Assembly (NCBI RefSeq): GCF_003254395.2
Contig: NC_037638.1
Coordinates: forward strand, 10,352,086-10,416,085
DNA length: 64,000 nucleotides
Direction: 5' to 3'
DNA from: Apis mellifera
Taxonomy: Eukaryota; Arthropoda; Insecta; Hymenoptera; Apidae
Part shown: piece after piece, positions 37,120-51,361 of the stretch
Layout of the letters: each line of letters begins with the position of its first letter
Numbering within the stretch: the stretch's first letter is position 1
The notes under the pieces: model-generated
The model's database searches: none
What the model saw: the letters and a program-made list of their open reading frames with translations, nothing else
What the model was told of the DNA's origin: nothing
Position numbers and translations under genes: made by a program

Positions 37120-40100
37120 ATATGCGTATTACGATATAATAATAACGACAGCGACGACATCGCATGGAACGACGACGAACGGTCGAAGACGACGCCGACC
37201 CTCGCTACGGTAATGAATTTCATTATCGCCTTCTCTCTCTCTCTCTCTCTCTTTCTCCTTCATGCGCGCGCACACACGTATATACAACACGAAAGGAACG
37301 CGCGGCACTGCGCTGTTGCTGTTGCTCCCGCGGCATCCGTGCAACTGACTCGCTCCTTTCCTTTCTCGGTGATATCTCGGAGGACGGCAACGGGGTCACC
37401 GAGAATCAGGGTGGACGACGCCAGCCGCGTCGGTGGTGTGTCGTCGGTGAGCGCGAGGAATGCCGCGGATGATGCCTCGTTCCTACGATTCTAATTACTA
37501 TCGTTATCGCGTTCGCAACTTTAACCCATTTAATAAGTCGCGATCGCGACGCTGTACGCGTTCGTGGATAGTCGTCGCGGCCGGGAGAGCTAGGCAGCTG
37601 TACGCGAATTGAACACTCGCTTCCCTAATCGTTTACACGGACCGGCCGGCTGTATATCGCCGCCACTCTCTGTGTATCTCTTCCGACCGCGACCGCGACC
37701 GAGACCGCGATCGAGATCGACGTCATTGTTTTATCTATCCGCTCCTTTTATTTACATTCCGTTTCGATCAATTTGTTCGTTCAAATTTTTTTTCCTCGTC
37801 GATCTCAACCAATTATCGAGGATATCGATCTTCTCGTTTTCGAGAAGAAGAATTTTTTGATTACGATTAGAATTATTTATTGCGCTGTGTGTACGCGTGA
37901 TGGATATGTAATTGTCTCTTATCGTGTATATATATATATATATGAATATTATACATTCTTTCTTACCGTTTATACAAACTGTAAACAAAAGATAATCTCA
38001 ACCTCTATTCTCAATCTGTTGACTCTTAATGACTCTAGTATCGTAATTATCGTAATGATGTTTATAAAATTTTCGTAAAATTTTAACGAAAACGAAGAGA
38101 GAGAGCAAAAAAGAAAAAGAAAAATAAGTCGAATTGCGTTGCGATCCAAAGATTGTTGAATCTTTCGATCCATCTTTTGTTTATAGTCTATATAAATGTG
38201 TGTAGAAAAATACGATAAGAAATAATAATAATAATAATATACGAAATAAGTGACAACTACTAACGCGATTGTTTCAGAGAGAGAGAGAGAGAGAGAGAGA
38301 TGTATAGGAAGAATTTCGACGTAATATTATCGAAAGTTTTTCGCCGATATCTAAGAAAAACTAGGAGGTCAAGCATCGCTCGCGTGTAACGGGAAAAAAA
38401 GTTGGTTGGAACGACATATTTCATGGTCATTGAAATCGATAACGATCGATAACATTTAACGTTATCGACACACAATACGACGAAGATTCCTTTCGAGAAT
38501 GATGCGAGAAGGAAAAATCAATTTCCCTGCGAAAACTCATTCGCGTTTTGCTTTCCACGCCGATCATCCGGAAAATCCGACGAGATTATCTCTTACTTGA
38601 GAAATAGATAATAACTTGAAAGATACGCGAAAATGGATACAATTCTTCTTCTATATATATATAAAAAAAAATAAAAAACTATTGGATTAGGAAAATCGAA
38701 AAGAATTACTCGTTCAGAAAATATAATTGAATATCTTTGGAATGAAAAGTTAAAGAGAAATTAATTATGGACAAAAATAATAACGTAAATATAAAACGGT
38801 AAAATATCAGATGCAATATATTTTATCCCGCAGTTAATTTAATTAACCTTGCGGCAATAAAAATCGAGCAATCGAGTCGTAAGGTTTAATTCGAAATAGA
38901 TGATCAGATCGTACATAGCGGAAATTTATAACAGATGCACTCAACGTTAATTACGTAGACTAGGATGTTAAAACTTTTCCGAACGATAATAGATTTTCCG
39001 CGGGTAGAAAGGCGGAAAAAAGCCCGGTTTTGAGGTTGAATCGCGCGAGAAAAACGGTTGTGGGGGGGGGGGGATTCGTCTTCGGATCGATTTCGTTCCT
39101 CCTCCTCCTCCTCCATCGGAGGAGAGTGGACGATTTCTCGCATTACTCGTAACTCGTTCCATTTAGTCCATTAAACGCGCAGCGCCGCGTCATAATTTAT
39201 TCCCCACCTTGTAATTCGAGTGCAGATTCGTTGGAGAGCGTGTTACAATACCGGGGGATGCTCTTCTCGTGCGAAGACGAGAAGGTAAAATCCTTCTCAT
39301 AAATGGAGCGGCGCTCGTTGAAATCGGTGTAAAATTGTCCCTCTCGTCGAGGCCCGTTGATAAATACCCGGGCTAGCGATCAACGTTTCAGAGAATCGCT
39401 TTTCGTTTCGAAAGTATTATAAAACTGTTCGTTGCTGCGAACAGGAAGGAAGGCTAACGTGGAGGGGGTAACGCGCTCCCCTCCTTCGGTGCAATACGAT
39501 CTTATCTAAATGTGGCACTTTCGACCAATAGGCTCGCCCGTTTTTTTACCAATGTATGCGTGTTGTATACGTGTTGCTACCTGTGTACTTCTTTGCCTTG
39601 ACTTCTCTCTCGAACGTAACACTCGTATATACATCGCAGAGTGACTCTACGAGAGGTTGGAGGAATCGATCGATCGATCGATTCTTCGATTCGACTAATT
39701 ATACAAGCATGTTGTTACGTTCGTTGCGTCATTTCGCGTTCGTTTCGTGACATAATTTCACGTATATATATTGAGATTTCACACGTAATCGAGCACGTGT
39801 TATCTTCCTTGCACAGGAAGAAGAAGCTGACGACGAAGGCGATTCAGATCGGAACCGTAGCGATCCGCGAATTAAGCCGCGCGTGATGTAAGCGTGACGA
39901 AGCCTCGATACGACGCAAGACCGTGACCAGGGTTAACGGTGAAACGGTATATTTAAAAGCTGCGTGAAATCGATACGATGTAAAGCAAAAGTCCCTCCTC
40001 CTCCCCTATCCGGCTGTCATCTGTCACGAGTTTTTCATCGTTATTAGATCGCGGTAATTTACGTCATACGACGTATAAAGGGGACAGAGTCGTTGAAGGG

Positions 40101-42744
40101 ACGGGGAAAGAGGGAGAGAAAAAAATCAGAAAAGAAATATACGCCCGATCACCGGCCGAACTAACGATGTGTGCCACGCTCCTGCGCGATATTTCATTAC
40201 CGTTAACGAGTATGTTTTGAAAGCGAAAAGGACGGATAATTGATATTTTGATACGCGAAAATTTCATCGAGATATATTTCGCGGATCTCGTCCCCGACGT
40301 TCAAATTCAATTTCTTCTAATCGTATATATTTTCGAGGAGGGGGGAGGAATAAATGTCTGGACGGTGGGTAAAAAAAGATTCCAACATTTCGTCCGATTT
40401 TTTTCGAACGTGACGACACTCGAGAACTCTCTGTGTATATATATGTATGTATGTACATGTGCAATCGGAGGGATAGGACTCTTGGAGGATATTCGAAGCG
40501 TGAAATCGATAACGGTGAGAGTGTTGCGTTAAACGTAGCCGGCTCATCATCGGTTACGTTAAAATAGAGCGGTACGTGAGCGTAATGAATAATGAAAGTC
40601 GCGGCGCACACGCGTATTTACGGTGTCATTCGTCTCGCGTTTATATTTATCCGCGGACAACCAACCCGTGTCCCGCGGGTTCAAACTTACTTACTTTTCT
40701 CGTCCATCCTCGTTTCCCCCGTTTTCGAAATAATCGCGGAAATATAACCGTCGATTCTCTCTCTTTCTCTCTCGTTCTCGAGATAGCGTAACGCGAAATA
40801 TTAATACATTATCGATCCAATTGTTATCGAAGAATTTTATTCGAGCTCTCGATCGATTCCCACGAAAAAAATTACTCGATCGAGAGAGCAGCGGCGATTA
40901 TTTTCGCAGGGGCAATTCGCTTTTATTTCTTAAACTTTTATCCATAACCATTATAGCGAGGAATAACAGAGAGACCGATCTGCGAGAAATTTTTAAATTT
41001 TTTAAACCGCGGCGATTATTCCAACGAAAAATTCTCCGGGGTGAAAAACATTCTCCAGAACGATACTTTTTTTTCGAAAAAGAGAAAGAAAGAAAGAACG
41101 ATTTGTCCAAGTTCAATCCTCGAAAAACTGAGACCAGATTGTGAGACGTGAGTGAAGGCCAGAAGAGCAAGTGTAAGAATAAGAAGAAGAGAACGGTAGA
41201 CGGTTTTTTCCCGGAACGTTTCTTTCTTTCTTTTTTTTCACTGCGCGGATTGCGCCAAAGTACCGGTGGCCTGGCAGTGGCGGCGTGCTTGTTCCTGAAA
41301 GCGCACCAGCTACCCGGCCGTTTGTAGCGAGCTAAGCAAACGAGGAGCTCGGCTGCATTCTTTACGGCAGACAGGCGCTTCTCGAGAGCGCCACTTTGCC
41401 GTCTTTCTCCCCCCCCCACCCCTCTCGAGATGACACGTCGTTGCGTTTGTACAAGTCGGCGCGGGTGGCGCGAGCAGGCCGCGATAACACCCCGAGTTCA
41501 ACCCCCGGCTGGCTGTTCAACTCCCTTCCCTCGCGCTTCTTGCGCGCTTAAACGATCCTGAAATCTCGATTCCTCGAGATTTCGATCGTTTATGAAAAAA
41601 CAGTAATAGCCTTCCCCCTCCCCGAATTTTTCCCTCCTCTCAGGAACTCTCACAGTGTTTCGTTAAAGCAAAGAGCTCGATTATTATATCGAACAAGGAG
41701 TAAAGAAGGGGACGTCGAGTGGCCAAAGCCACTGAAAGCCGTGGAATGGTTTGAGATCGCAGGTGGTAAAGGAAAAGAAAGAAAGAAACGAGAGAGGGAG
41801 AGACAAACAAAGAAGGAAAAAAGAAGGCAAGTAAGAAAAAGGCGGGAAGTTATACTCTTCTGCCCGATTTAAACGGGCGGTAAACGATCCAAGCGACAAC
41901 AAGAGAGAGAGAGAGCCCTCGTCGAACCGGTGGTAGGAACAATTTCCGGCATTGTCACGGTCGAAACAAAGTTTCAATTACTCTCTCGGCATCGCCCGGT
42001 TGCCTCTTTTTAACTCTCGACTCTTTGCACTTTGCACAGTTTTAAACCGTCGCATCTGCGACCAGGCGCCAACCGTTTCTTCCTTCCGCGTTTGCAGAGG
42101 AGAAGGGAAAGAAGGGGAGGAGGAGTAAAGTAAATGGCGAACGAAACGTTTTCCAAGCAGTTTGTTACGAGAGCGTGCGCGGCAAAAGTCCCACGCCGAC
42201 TTGGCCGTCAATTATATCCGCGGAATAACTTAACGGTCCCTTAGAAAACTCGTTGAATGGCCTATTCAGCGGTTCGGTCGAAGGTTCTCGAGTGTTATGC
42301 AATAAAAGAGCGTGTTCCGCGCGGACATGACGCAAGTCGTGGCCCGGTCCAGAAAGGGCGCCTCCTTTATTCGCCAATTGGAAGCACTGAGAAATCAAAC
42401 CCTGACTCACGTGCACCCGTTCGAAGGGTGGCTTTCTTCCTGGAGACACGCTTTCGAATGGAAACGATGGAGAATAAAGAGAGAGAGAGAGAGAGAAACG
42501 TATCGATTTAGGTATAATTGGGTAATAAGGGAAGGATCGAGAGTCTGAATGGTCGAAAACTATTAATGGAGGGACGTCCGTGTGTGGCGTATCCGTGCCG
42601 CTTTGTCCCCAAATCGACCGTTACCTCAAGGACAAGACCTTGACGAGGCGCTGGCTTTCGTCGAAAGCACAGCTGATGTCAACAACCGTGTGTCGTCCGA
42701 GCAAAACAAACTCGGCTCGGTTCGCGGATTTAGAAAGGGAGACG

Positions 42745-42776
<32 letters not shown>

Positions 42777-43729
42777 ACTTTACTTTACTCTGCCTACATC
42801 GTGCCAAGAGGTACGAGACGAACGTTCGTTCGTTGGTATCGAGAAGAGGAAGGGGGGAAAGAGAAAAAAAAGAGAAATAAACGGGGACATAAAAGCCGGG
42901 GCGTAAAACGCTTTCGCCTGGTTGGCGATAATTCGGTCAGCGAAACAATATCGTTTTTATAGTCGCGGCGGTGCCTGGCCACGATAATAATATTTATTTC
43001 CAACTCGCATTAATTTTTCCGGAATGCAGGTCCGGAGAAACGGTAGCCAACCTTCGATATAGAATTCGAGACGCGCCGATTGTGTGCGCTCGATCGATCC
43101 TTGAAAGGGAAATCGATCGTTCGATCCGGCGAAAGTGTGAGATTGTCTCGCGTAAAAAAGAAAAACAAAAACAAAAACTCGAGGGCGATCGGGAACGGGT
43201 TAGAAGGGGAGGGGAGGCGAAAAGAGAAAGAAGAAGGGGGAAGAAAAAAAACGACGGAAGGAACGGCGCGTATTCCGTACAAGCCGTATATGCTTTCCTG
43301 GGTTTCCACGAGCGAAGAATATGACGGCGGTGACGTCAGTCTGAATATTTGAAGGGGGCGAGACTTCAAAAGAACACGTGTTACGGTGCTAGGACGCCGT
43401 TTAAATAATGCAAAGTCAACTTACTCTCCTCCCGTCCCACCCTTCCGCGCGTCTTTCTTTCTCCCGTCCCGTGTCTTTCATTGCCTTCTCCTTTCGCCCG
43501 TTGCCGCGCTCCTCCTCCCCCTCGCGCGCTTCTTCGCGGCCCTTTCTCGCTCCGTCTCCGTCTCCGTCTTCGTCGTCTCCGTCGAGGTCCTCCCTCCCCT
43601 CCCCGCCACGAGTTTCTCTGTAGCGAGGCAGCCGGCTCCTCCGTGCCACTCACCGCTCCCATTCTCTCCTTCCTTCTCGCCTCGTGCGTCTCGACTCGGC
43701 CGTTCGTCGAACCGTCTCCGTCTGGCCAA

Positions 43730-43731
<2 letters not shown>
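37120..43731. other. bab intron 1: A/T-rich then complex non-coding sequence
   Basis: Repeats: (CT)n 37232-37252, (GA)n 38276-38300, a G12 run 39062-39073, an ATCG palindromic array 39665-39682, a C-rich run about 41409-41419, (TTTTC)n about 42746-42768. Unusually complex DNA spans about 41230-41400 and 42165-42470. Translations there carry no recognised domain. Confidence 0.55.
38276..38300. repeat. (GA)n microsatellite
   Basis: Twelve GA units. Confidence 0.9.

Positions 43732-43776
<45 letters not shown>
43732..43776. repeat. (CT)22 microsatellite
   Basis: Longest uninterrupted CT/GA tract in the window, a perfect mirror repeat able to form triplex (H-DNA) in vitro. It follows about 280 bases of TCC/GTC-rich sequence and precedes a short TA run. 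Confidence 0.95.
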
Positions 43777-43778
<2 letters not shown>

Positions 43779-44282
43779 ACACGCGAGGCGTGTGTATATA
43801 TATCTCTTTTCCACTTTCACCTATCCTCTTCCTTCGCCCGAGTTCTTTATCTTACTTATTCCCTCCCCGAAAAGCTGGCGAGAGCAGCGGAGTCCGAAGT
43901 TTGTAACGATCGATGTGCCACCCTGCCGTATGTACAGAACGCGATGAAACGTTAATGCAGCGAGGATCGGCCGTTCGTGCCAGGAATTTCGGATTTCCCT
44001 CCAACTCGTGCCGCGTCCAACGATCCGTGGCCGCTATTGTTACGAATTAACGGAATCGAAATCTTTCTTTTCTCTTCTCGTAGAGCAGAAGATTTGGGAT
44101 TAACGGTCCCTTCTTTTTTTTCCTTCTTCCTCGAGAGAAGGATATAATCGAGATCGGCAGATTCCAACGGATCATCGTAATTGAAAATTGATTATCGATC
44201 TATGTACGCAACTAACGTGAAGATGCCATCCTACGAAACTTTGACGTCGATACGCGAAAATTCGAAGGGGAAACGAAAGAAG

Positions 44283-44308
44283 AGGAGGAGGAGGAGGAGG
44301 AGGAGGAA
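44283..44308. repeat. (GGA)n trinucleotide array
   Basis: About eight GGA units, continuing as imperfect GGAGAT/GGAGG repeats to about 44400. Confidence 0.9.
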
Positions 44309-45626
44309 GAGCAAAAGGCAGAATTGGAAGGCGAAGGTGGAGGAAAAGGAGATGGAGGAGATGGAGGAGGTGGAGGGAGAGATGGGAGGGAGGGAGGGCT
44401 CTGCGGGTGGGGTGGCGGAGGAGAAGGTGGAGCAGGAGGAGGAGGAGACGATGAATGAGTCGTGTGTGCAGTCGATGCGATGCACGTGCAGGTGCATCGG
44501 GAGTGGGGGGCGGCAGGAATTCGCGCTGTCGCACCCGCGCATTTACCCCACCCCCGCGTCGCAGGGCGCAGGATTATGGAACCACCCCTGTGTACGAGGC
44601 CCTCTGTTTTTAGTCCCGGTTTTTTTCACCGATTGGCCACCCGCCGCGGAGCCGCCGGTGCGCCGTTCGTGGACCGAATTCGCGTGGGCGTTCGCGTTTC
44701 GCGGCTCGAAACCATTCCGTTCGGTTCCCACGCGCGGACCATTTGCCGACCACCCGCCGGGGGCCGCCAGGGAGGGAGGAGGAGGAGGTGGAGGAGGGCT
44801 GCGACCGGCCGTTCCTCGCGAGGCCTTCCAACAAAAGATCTGCGCGCCCGTTTATCGATCAGAAATCATATTAAACTTCTAAATTACCCTCCCCTCCCGC
44901 CGCGCAAATCTTCCTAGGAAAGTGTTTCGCGAAATCCTCCCCTCCCCGTATATTAAAATTTCCTCCACGCGCCGCATGGAAGAGAGAGAGAGAGAGAGAT
45001 AGGGAAGGAGGATGCGAAAGTTCTCCGAGCGTTTCGCCTCCTCGCGTGCGTGCCACGCGACCGTGTAACTCGCCTCGTACGTGGATTTTACACGTGTACT
45101 TGCACGTTTTACGCGCTGTACGTGGTAAAGGCGCGTCAACGCCACAACCACGCTTTAACGCTCTACGACCGAATACATTAACCTCCCCGGGTGGCACCGG
45201 GTGGTCTCTCCTTCTTCTCCTCCCGCTCTCTTTCTATCTCCCACTGGCGTCAGACGTTATATCGGTAATAAACTCTCTCTCACCTCGTCGTCCCTTTCCT
45301 CCCCTCGTAAGGGATCGTTTCATCCCCCTCGTGATGGTTTAAACCGAAGAGGAATTTCGAAAATCGTTTCCACTTGTATTCGAAAAAGTTTTTCTCGCAC
45401 GCAGCCTTCGATGCAGCGTCTCATCCATCCCCTGCTACTTAACAGGCAGTCGGTCTCCCTGCCTCCTTCCTCCCACGCCTCCTCCTTCCTTCCGCTCCTG
45501 CGGCGCCTCTCCTTTCTCACCCTGCTCTCTCCCTCACTCACGAACCTACTTTGCCTCCTACTTTATCTCTATTCGTTCCTCTCTCTCGCTTCGAGCAACC
45601 CCTACACGCGGTTCCTACCTTTGCTC

Positions 45627-45630
<4 letters not shown>

Positions 45631-45662
<32 letters not shown>
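45631..45662. repeat. (TA)n microsatellite
   Basis: Sixteen TA units. Confidence 0.95.
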
Positions 45663-45665
<3 letters not shown>

Positions 45666-47012
45666 ATCCCTCGTTCGCCTTCTTGGAGGCGCGCACGTCA
45701 TTCCGCATTATTTTCATTTTATCGTCAGCAATCTTAGTTAATGCAATACCTTCCCTCTTATTTCCCTCCTTTCCTTTCTTTCTTCCATCTCCTTTCATCC
45801 TTGCTGAATATTCCAGCCGTGGAAAATAGATCTCTCGAGGCCCGACCTTGCCTCGGGCCATCGGTTTCGATCGAGCTACTTTTCGAATCTCTTCGCGAAA
45901 AAATCTGTTAAATTCTGTAACGAGAGACGAATGACAGAGAGAGAGGGAGGATGGAGAGAGCGTTGCACCGCGCTTCGACCGCCTAAAAGCAAACGCAGGT
46001 GCGAGGAAAGGAAGGAGGGGATCGAGGCGCGCGATGGTTTTTCTACTTGGAGACGGCAATCTCGACGGATACAATGGAACATAGAATTTTTAACGGCCGG
46101 ATTGGAATACGAAACGAGGCGCGAGACAATGGGTTTCGCCTTTATCTCGACCCGCTATTTTCTTCCAACCCGCGCTAATCTAGCTTCCGCGAAACAAACT
46201 CGCCGCCCGTTACCCGTTTCCTCGACATCCCCGATACCCAACCGTTTTATTCCAATCCGAACGAATCGACTTACGAAATCGATTCCCCGCCGCGCTATAA
46301 TCTCGTCCCTCGTATTATTATTATTCTCGACGAGATTAATCTTTATTTCGTAACTCTCTCTCTCACTCTTATAATTTTCGAGGATTCTCTCTTTTTTCGG
46401 TACAGAAAATTTATTCGGATCCTTTAAGCTCGCTTTTAAGTTCGATCGTTTTCAATAAAGGAGGGGAATCGGAGTCGGGCGAGGAAATCGATGATCGAAT
46501 TTAAATCGGATCGAATGAATCATATTCTAGCTGCAAGAGTATCACGGCGGCTATATGAGTCATCGACGTAAATGAGATTATATTCTACCTCCTAATAGTG
46601 TAACGCTCGGCATTAACAGCCGCCTCGCTGCCGTTCCGACAAACAAATTTGAACGCGTGACTCAGCCAGACCACCACCTCTCGGTATCGTATGTAATACG
46701 TACAAATATATAAAGCGCGTAAGAGGTTGCCGCGCACGTTTCTCGAAACCTTTCTTTCCCTTCTCTTTCCTTTTTTTTTCTTCCTCTTCCTCTCCATCGG
46801 TCGAAACGGTATTCGCGATTCCCCTCTCATTCGATGGAGTGGAAGCCAGTCATCGGTGTGTTCTCTCACTCGTCGGATGTTTTAAAATTTAAAAAGAGGG
46901 GTAAGGTAATTTGATCTCTGTTATAAATATTCTTTGCGTTTCGGGTACAGAAAGTTTGTAGAAAAAAGGAAAGAAAAGAATGTTTCGTCGACGGACTAGA
47001 ACATTATTGCAT

Positions 47013-47077
47013 CACTTCCGGTATGCGAGCCATTGACTCAAGTCGGTTCATTCATAGTCGGGAGTCGATCTCGCGAG
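47013..47077 (+). promoter_or_regulatory. Ets-type site plus TCTCGCGAG motif, promoter-like
   Basis: CACTTCCGGT (47013-47022) is a consensus Ets/GABP site and TCTCGCGAG (47069-47077) lacks one base of the palindromic promoter element TCTCGCGAGA. The sequence between is complex and non-repetitive. Both are typical of TATA-less promoters, but no exon was identified downstream. Confidence 0.3.
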
Positions 47078-48604
47078 TGCGCCTCGATGTCTGCGACGGC
47101 GTTTAAGAGTTTTGTATCTTCGTGATCGTTGAATCAGGAGGAGGGGTATCGTTAATTCTCATTTTTATTCACGGATCGAATTAGACGCGAGAGAAAAAAA
47201 GAGAAGAAGAAGGAAAAACGCGATATTATTACGCGTGCTGTCACGTGTTATCGCAGACGATTACGGACAATGAGCAATTTGCATTAGAATTCGCGAGTTT
47301 CGCGGAAGTGACCGGACGTAAGAAGAGGCGAAATCTTTTTTTTTTTTTGTTTCGCAGATATTTAAATTTATGAAAAACTTAGCCTCGAAATATTCCATCC
47401 TATTCCATTCACCCGCCGAATTCGAACGTTCCCTTTTTTTTCGGCGGCGGAGAGAAAAAGAGAAGAAGAAGAAGAAGAAGAATAGAAAAAGAGGAGCAAG
47501 CCGCGGCAATCGGCGCGGATTCGAGAAAGCGGATTTAAACGCGCGGCACGGCACGATTCACGGCGGCATTGAAACGTGAAACAAGCGGTAGGTGGGACGC
47601 GCGACGGACGAGGGAGGTGGAGGGGAACAAAAACCGAAAACAGGAGGAAGAGGGAAAACGGAACGGCTCCCTTCCTTCTCTTCAGAATTAAACGGGCGTC
47701 ATCGTCGCGTGTCTTATTTTCTATAGGTCGCGCGCGTGCCTATTATACCCGATCGAGGGTTCCTTTCTCCCTCTCTCTCTCTCTCTCATCCCTCTTTTTT
47801 CGAAAGAGGAGGAGGAGGAGGAGTTGGCTCGACGTCGGCAATGGTGAAAAACTCGGATGTGCAGCAACGAAACAGCAACGATCGTTTTATCGAGAGAGAG
47901 GAAATAGGACACGAGACGAGACGAGGCGAGACGAGGCGAGAAGAGAAGCGAGGAGAGTGGGGGCGAGGGTTGGCGGAGGGAGAGGGGGATGTAATCGAAT
48001 ATCCTAGAATTTAATTCTATCGGTTCGTCCCGCGCGTTCGACTTTCATATCGCGCTTTTTTGCGACAGTCATTAAATCTAATTTATCGCGACGCCCCGTG
48101 TCGCGTTTCAGGGATGTGTACACCGGCCGAAACACGAAGGGGGGAAGAGGGAAAGGCCGGATTTCCACGATTCGATTCGAATCGAAAAGACCCGCTCCCC
48201 TTCCCCTCCCTTCGCGCGCGACCTGTCGCGCCTCGCCACGACTACTATCCTCCCCCCCCCCCCTGCTTCTCGCCTGTCATCTCGAACTATTTCAATCATG
48301 GGGATGGTCGTCGGTCGGTGACCGGTGACGACGGTGGCGAGCCGTTAAAAGCCGAGGGGAGGATCGAATCGACTCTCTCTAAAAAATAAAAAAAAAAGAG
48401 AAAGGAAGAAAGAAAGAAGATCGATCGAACCGGTCGATCGATCGATGATCGCGGAGAGAGGGGGAGCGTGTGTCGGAGATAACGACGAGAGGAGGTTATA
48501 AATCTCCTTCCGGTCGGAATCGGGAGCGAAGCAATCTGCGGAATGGTCCGGTCATCCGTCCATCAAGTCACGCGTACCGCGACGTACACACGCTCCGCGT
48601 ATTA

Positions 48605-48606
48605 AT

Positions 48607-48640
<34 letters not shown>

Positions 48641-48644
48641 ATAT
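48605..48644. repeat. (TA)n with GTATAT interruptions
   Basis: About 40 bases of TA repeats with two TATG interruptions. Confidence 0.9.
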
Positions 48645-50357
48645 CTGGCTGGAGATTCGCGTTAATGTTGAACGCGCGCCTCTATCGCGTAGGTGCGCGG
48701 CGTACGCGTGTGTGTGGGTTGCCGCGATGCACGGCGATGCACGATGCGCGGGACGCTCTCGCTCTTACTCCCGCGTCCGCGCCGTATCTCCTCTCTCTCT
48801 CTCTCGAGCGCGCCCTCCGTGTATTTATGCGCGTTTCGATTCGGGGAAAAGGCAGCGCGCAACTCGGACGCGACGCAAGATAATTTCTGATTTACCGCGG
48901 CTTCGTCGGGTAGCTGTCGTGTACGCCGCGCCACCAGATCCATCCCGCATTTTGGAAAATGGAAACTCCTCCTCCTACGGCGTTATCGCTTGCCGCGCTC
49001 GTTTTCCTTCGTTTCTTTTTTTTAAGAGGAATAATAAGCCAAGCTTATCGAGCTTCTCGAAAAATGAAACGTTTCGTTCAGGTTCGATGGATCTAATTAT
49101 TTCAATGAAGGATAGATGGAGAAAGAAGAGAGTGTTATGCCGACAGTTTCCTGGGAAAGGCAATTTTTGAAATATTTAAAGCACTGGGTGTATCATTATA
49201 CCTAGCCAACCTTTATTATAAATACGGAGAGAAGAATATGGTAGCGCGCGTAAACGCGTAGTACGATTTCGATTCTCCCCCAAAAATTCCTCCCTTCCTT
49301 TCGCGCAACACGAAATTATGAACCGTGGACCCACCAATTTCTTCCGGCTTCGTCCTTGCCGCCTCGAAGAAACCTGACCGTGGAGACTGGACTCTGGCCG
49401 GCCATCGCCGGAAGCAACGACGAAACCGAGATATATTCTCCTTCGTAAGATCGCGTGACGAATAAAGAGATGTAGGAAACGTTGCGAGATTCTCTGGAAA
49501 CGAGTTGAAAATGGATCGTGAAAAAGAAATGGAAAGGAAAATGGCGGGAAATTGTTTGATCACGCTTTAAGCTAATATCTCAATTTTATAAATATTGATC
49601 TTAGTAGTTCTTGCAGTTAATAGAAAGAGAATGGAATGAGAAGAGAATGGACAGATTCTTCCCAAATAATCGATAGGATTATCACTTTGTTTTAAAAAAT
49701 ATGGAAAAGATGCACGCAGCACGAAGAACCTCTTCCCGGAATATGGAAACTGGATACGCGCAGGAATTCTTTTTTTGCTTATATATACACACGAATCATG
49801 ATTTATATTTTCTTGCCGGGAGGAAGGAGGCCGTTTGAAACACCGAACGAGCAAATATTAGTATAATAACCGAAGGAAAAGTGGGTTGGAAGGAAAAACG
49901 TTTGCCCGCGACTCGATCCATTCGCCGAATCGAATCACACGGCCGAACAAATCTCGGGCGGAGGAGGAGGAGGAGGAGGGTTTAAATTAATCCCTACTCC
50001 TCCTCTCGACAAGCATAGAGGACACAACGAAGCGCGCGTGTCTCGGGCGAACTTAAGATCGAAGCCCGCGATAAGGAACTCTCGATCACTTTTTGACGGC
50101 CGGTGTAATCGAGTAGACGCGTGCAGTTGCACTCTATATATATACATATACAGCCTTGCAGCAGGAAGAGAAAGAGAAGAGGGTGGCGCACGCATTTTAA
50201 TACATCAAACTTTTCAATTTTGCCGCTGCCCTCGTATCTCGCTGCTCCTCCTCCTCCTCCAAAATCACGCTCCTGATATATCGCTTAGCTGGCCCGTTAC
50301 GCGTTCATCAAGCGCGGGGAATCGATACGCGTGCGTGAAAAGTTTCGGCGCGGCGAG

Positions 50358-50391
50358 CAGGAGGAGGAGGAGGAGGAGGAGGAGGAGGAGG
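50358..50391. repeat. (GGA)n trinucleotide array
   Basis: Eleven GGA units, the purest trinucleotide array in the window. Confidence 0.95.
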
Positions 50392-51354
50392 AAAACACAA
50401 TCAAGACCCGGGGGAAAAAAACACTAATTTAAACGGGACGGAACGAAGGAAATATGTAGTCGCATCCGTTGCGTTGTATCAGGATGAATGGCGCCTCCCC
50501 TCTCTGATGCACGATTCACGATTTACCGTCCCGCGACTTTTTCCACCCCCTTCCCCCATTTCAGATCCATCTGTGCGCCCAGAGAGCGTCGCGACAGGAA
50601 TCGGTATACATATCTCTACGTGTGTGCAAAGAGAGAGAGAGGAGGAAGTTGGAAGTGTTGTTGCCAAAAAGGATAATGCGAGGGAAGATTAAATTTTTTC
50701 CAGCTTCCCTCTGTATTCGTAACGCGTTGATCGTCCCGGAAGGAAGAACAATCTCGATCCATCCTTCGACTCGCTCCTTAATACGGCCGGCTGCGAATTT
50801 TTTTTTTCCCCCGGATCGAAGCACGAGTTAAGAGACAATTTATATTTAAATTTCGTTTCATTAAGGCTCTTTAATCCGAAGGAAATCCAGCTGGAACGGT
50901 GGGAAACGATCCTTTGCGGCGGCTAAATCTTTAATAATCCATCCTTGAGTGGCGGCGCTTCTCGCGCCAGAAGGAGAGAAAAGGAAGAAGGAAGGAAGGA
51001 GTATTTTTCACGACGTTACGATACACTTGTGTAGGATGCATCGAGGGAAGGGTGTGTAAAGAGGAGGCGTTACTTTTATTATTGCGCGGGTAATTTTCGC
51101 ATCGACACCCCTCCCTCCGAATATTCGAACAGAGAACGAAGAGAGAGAGGGAGGGAAGGTTGGCCCTTCTATTAGGTGTACCCGCATCAATTAGGCATTT
51201 TAATCGGAGAGGTTTCGCCGGAATAGTTGCGATATACTAGCGTATTACGATACGAGCAGGCATACCCGGAGAATTGGAACGTGGTTGCGTTAACATAATG
51301 GAATTCCGCGGAATGTTATACCCATTATACATACCCGATTGCGTCACCATATCG

Positions 51355-51361
51355 ATATATA

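Larger units (their letters stand above)
43777..47000. other. bab intron 1: non-coding, GGA and TA arrays
   Basis: Contains (GGA)n 44283-44308 within a GGAGG/GGTGG-rich stretch to 44460, (GA)n about 44985-45000, and (TA)n 45631-45662. A complex GC-rich stretch 44460-44780 has an open frame with no known domain. No gene recognised. Confidence 0.55.
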
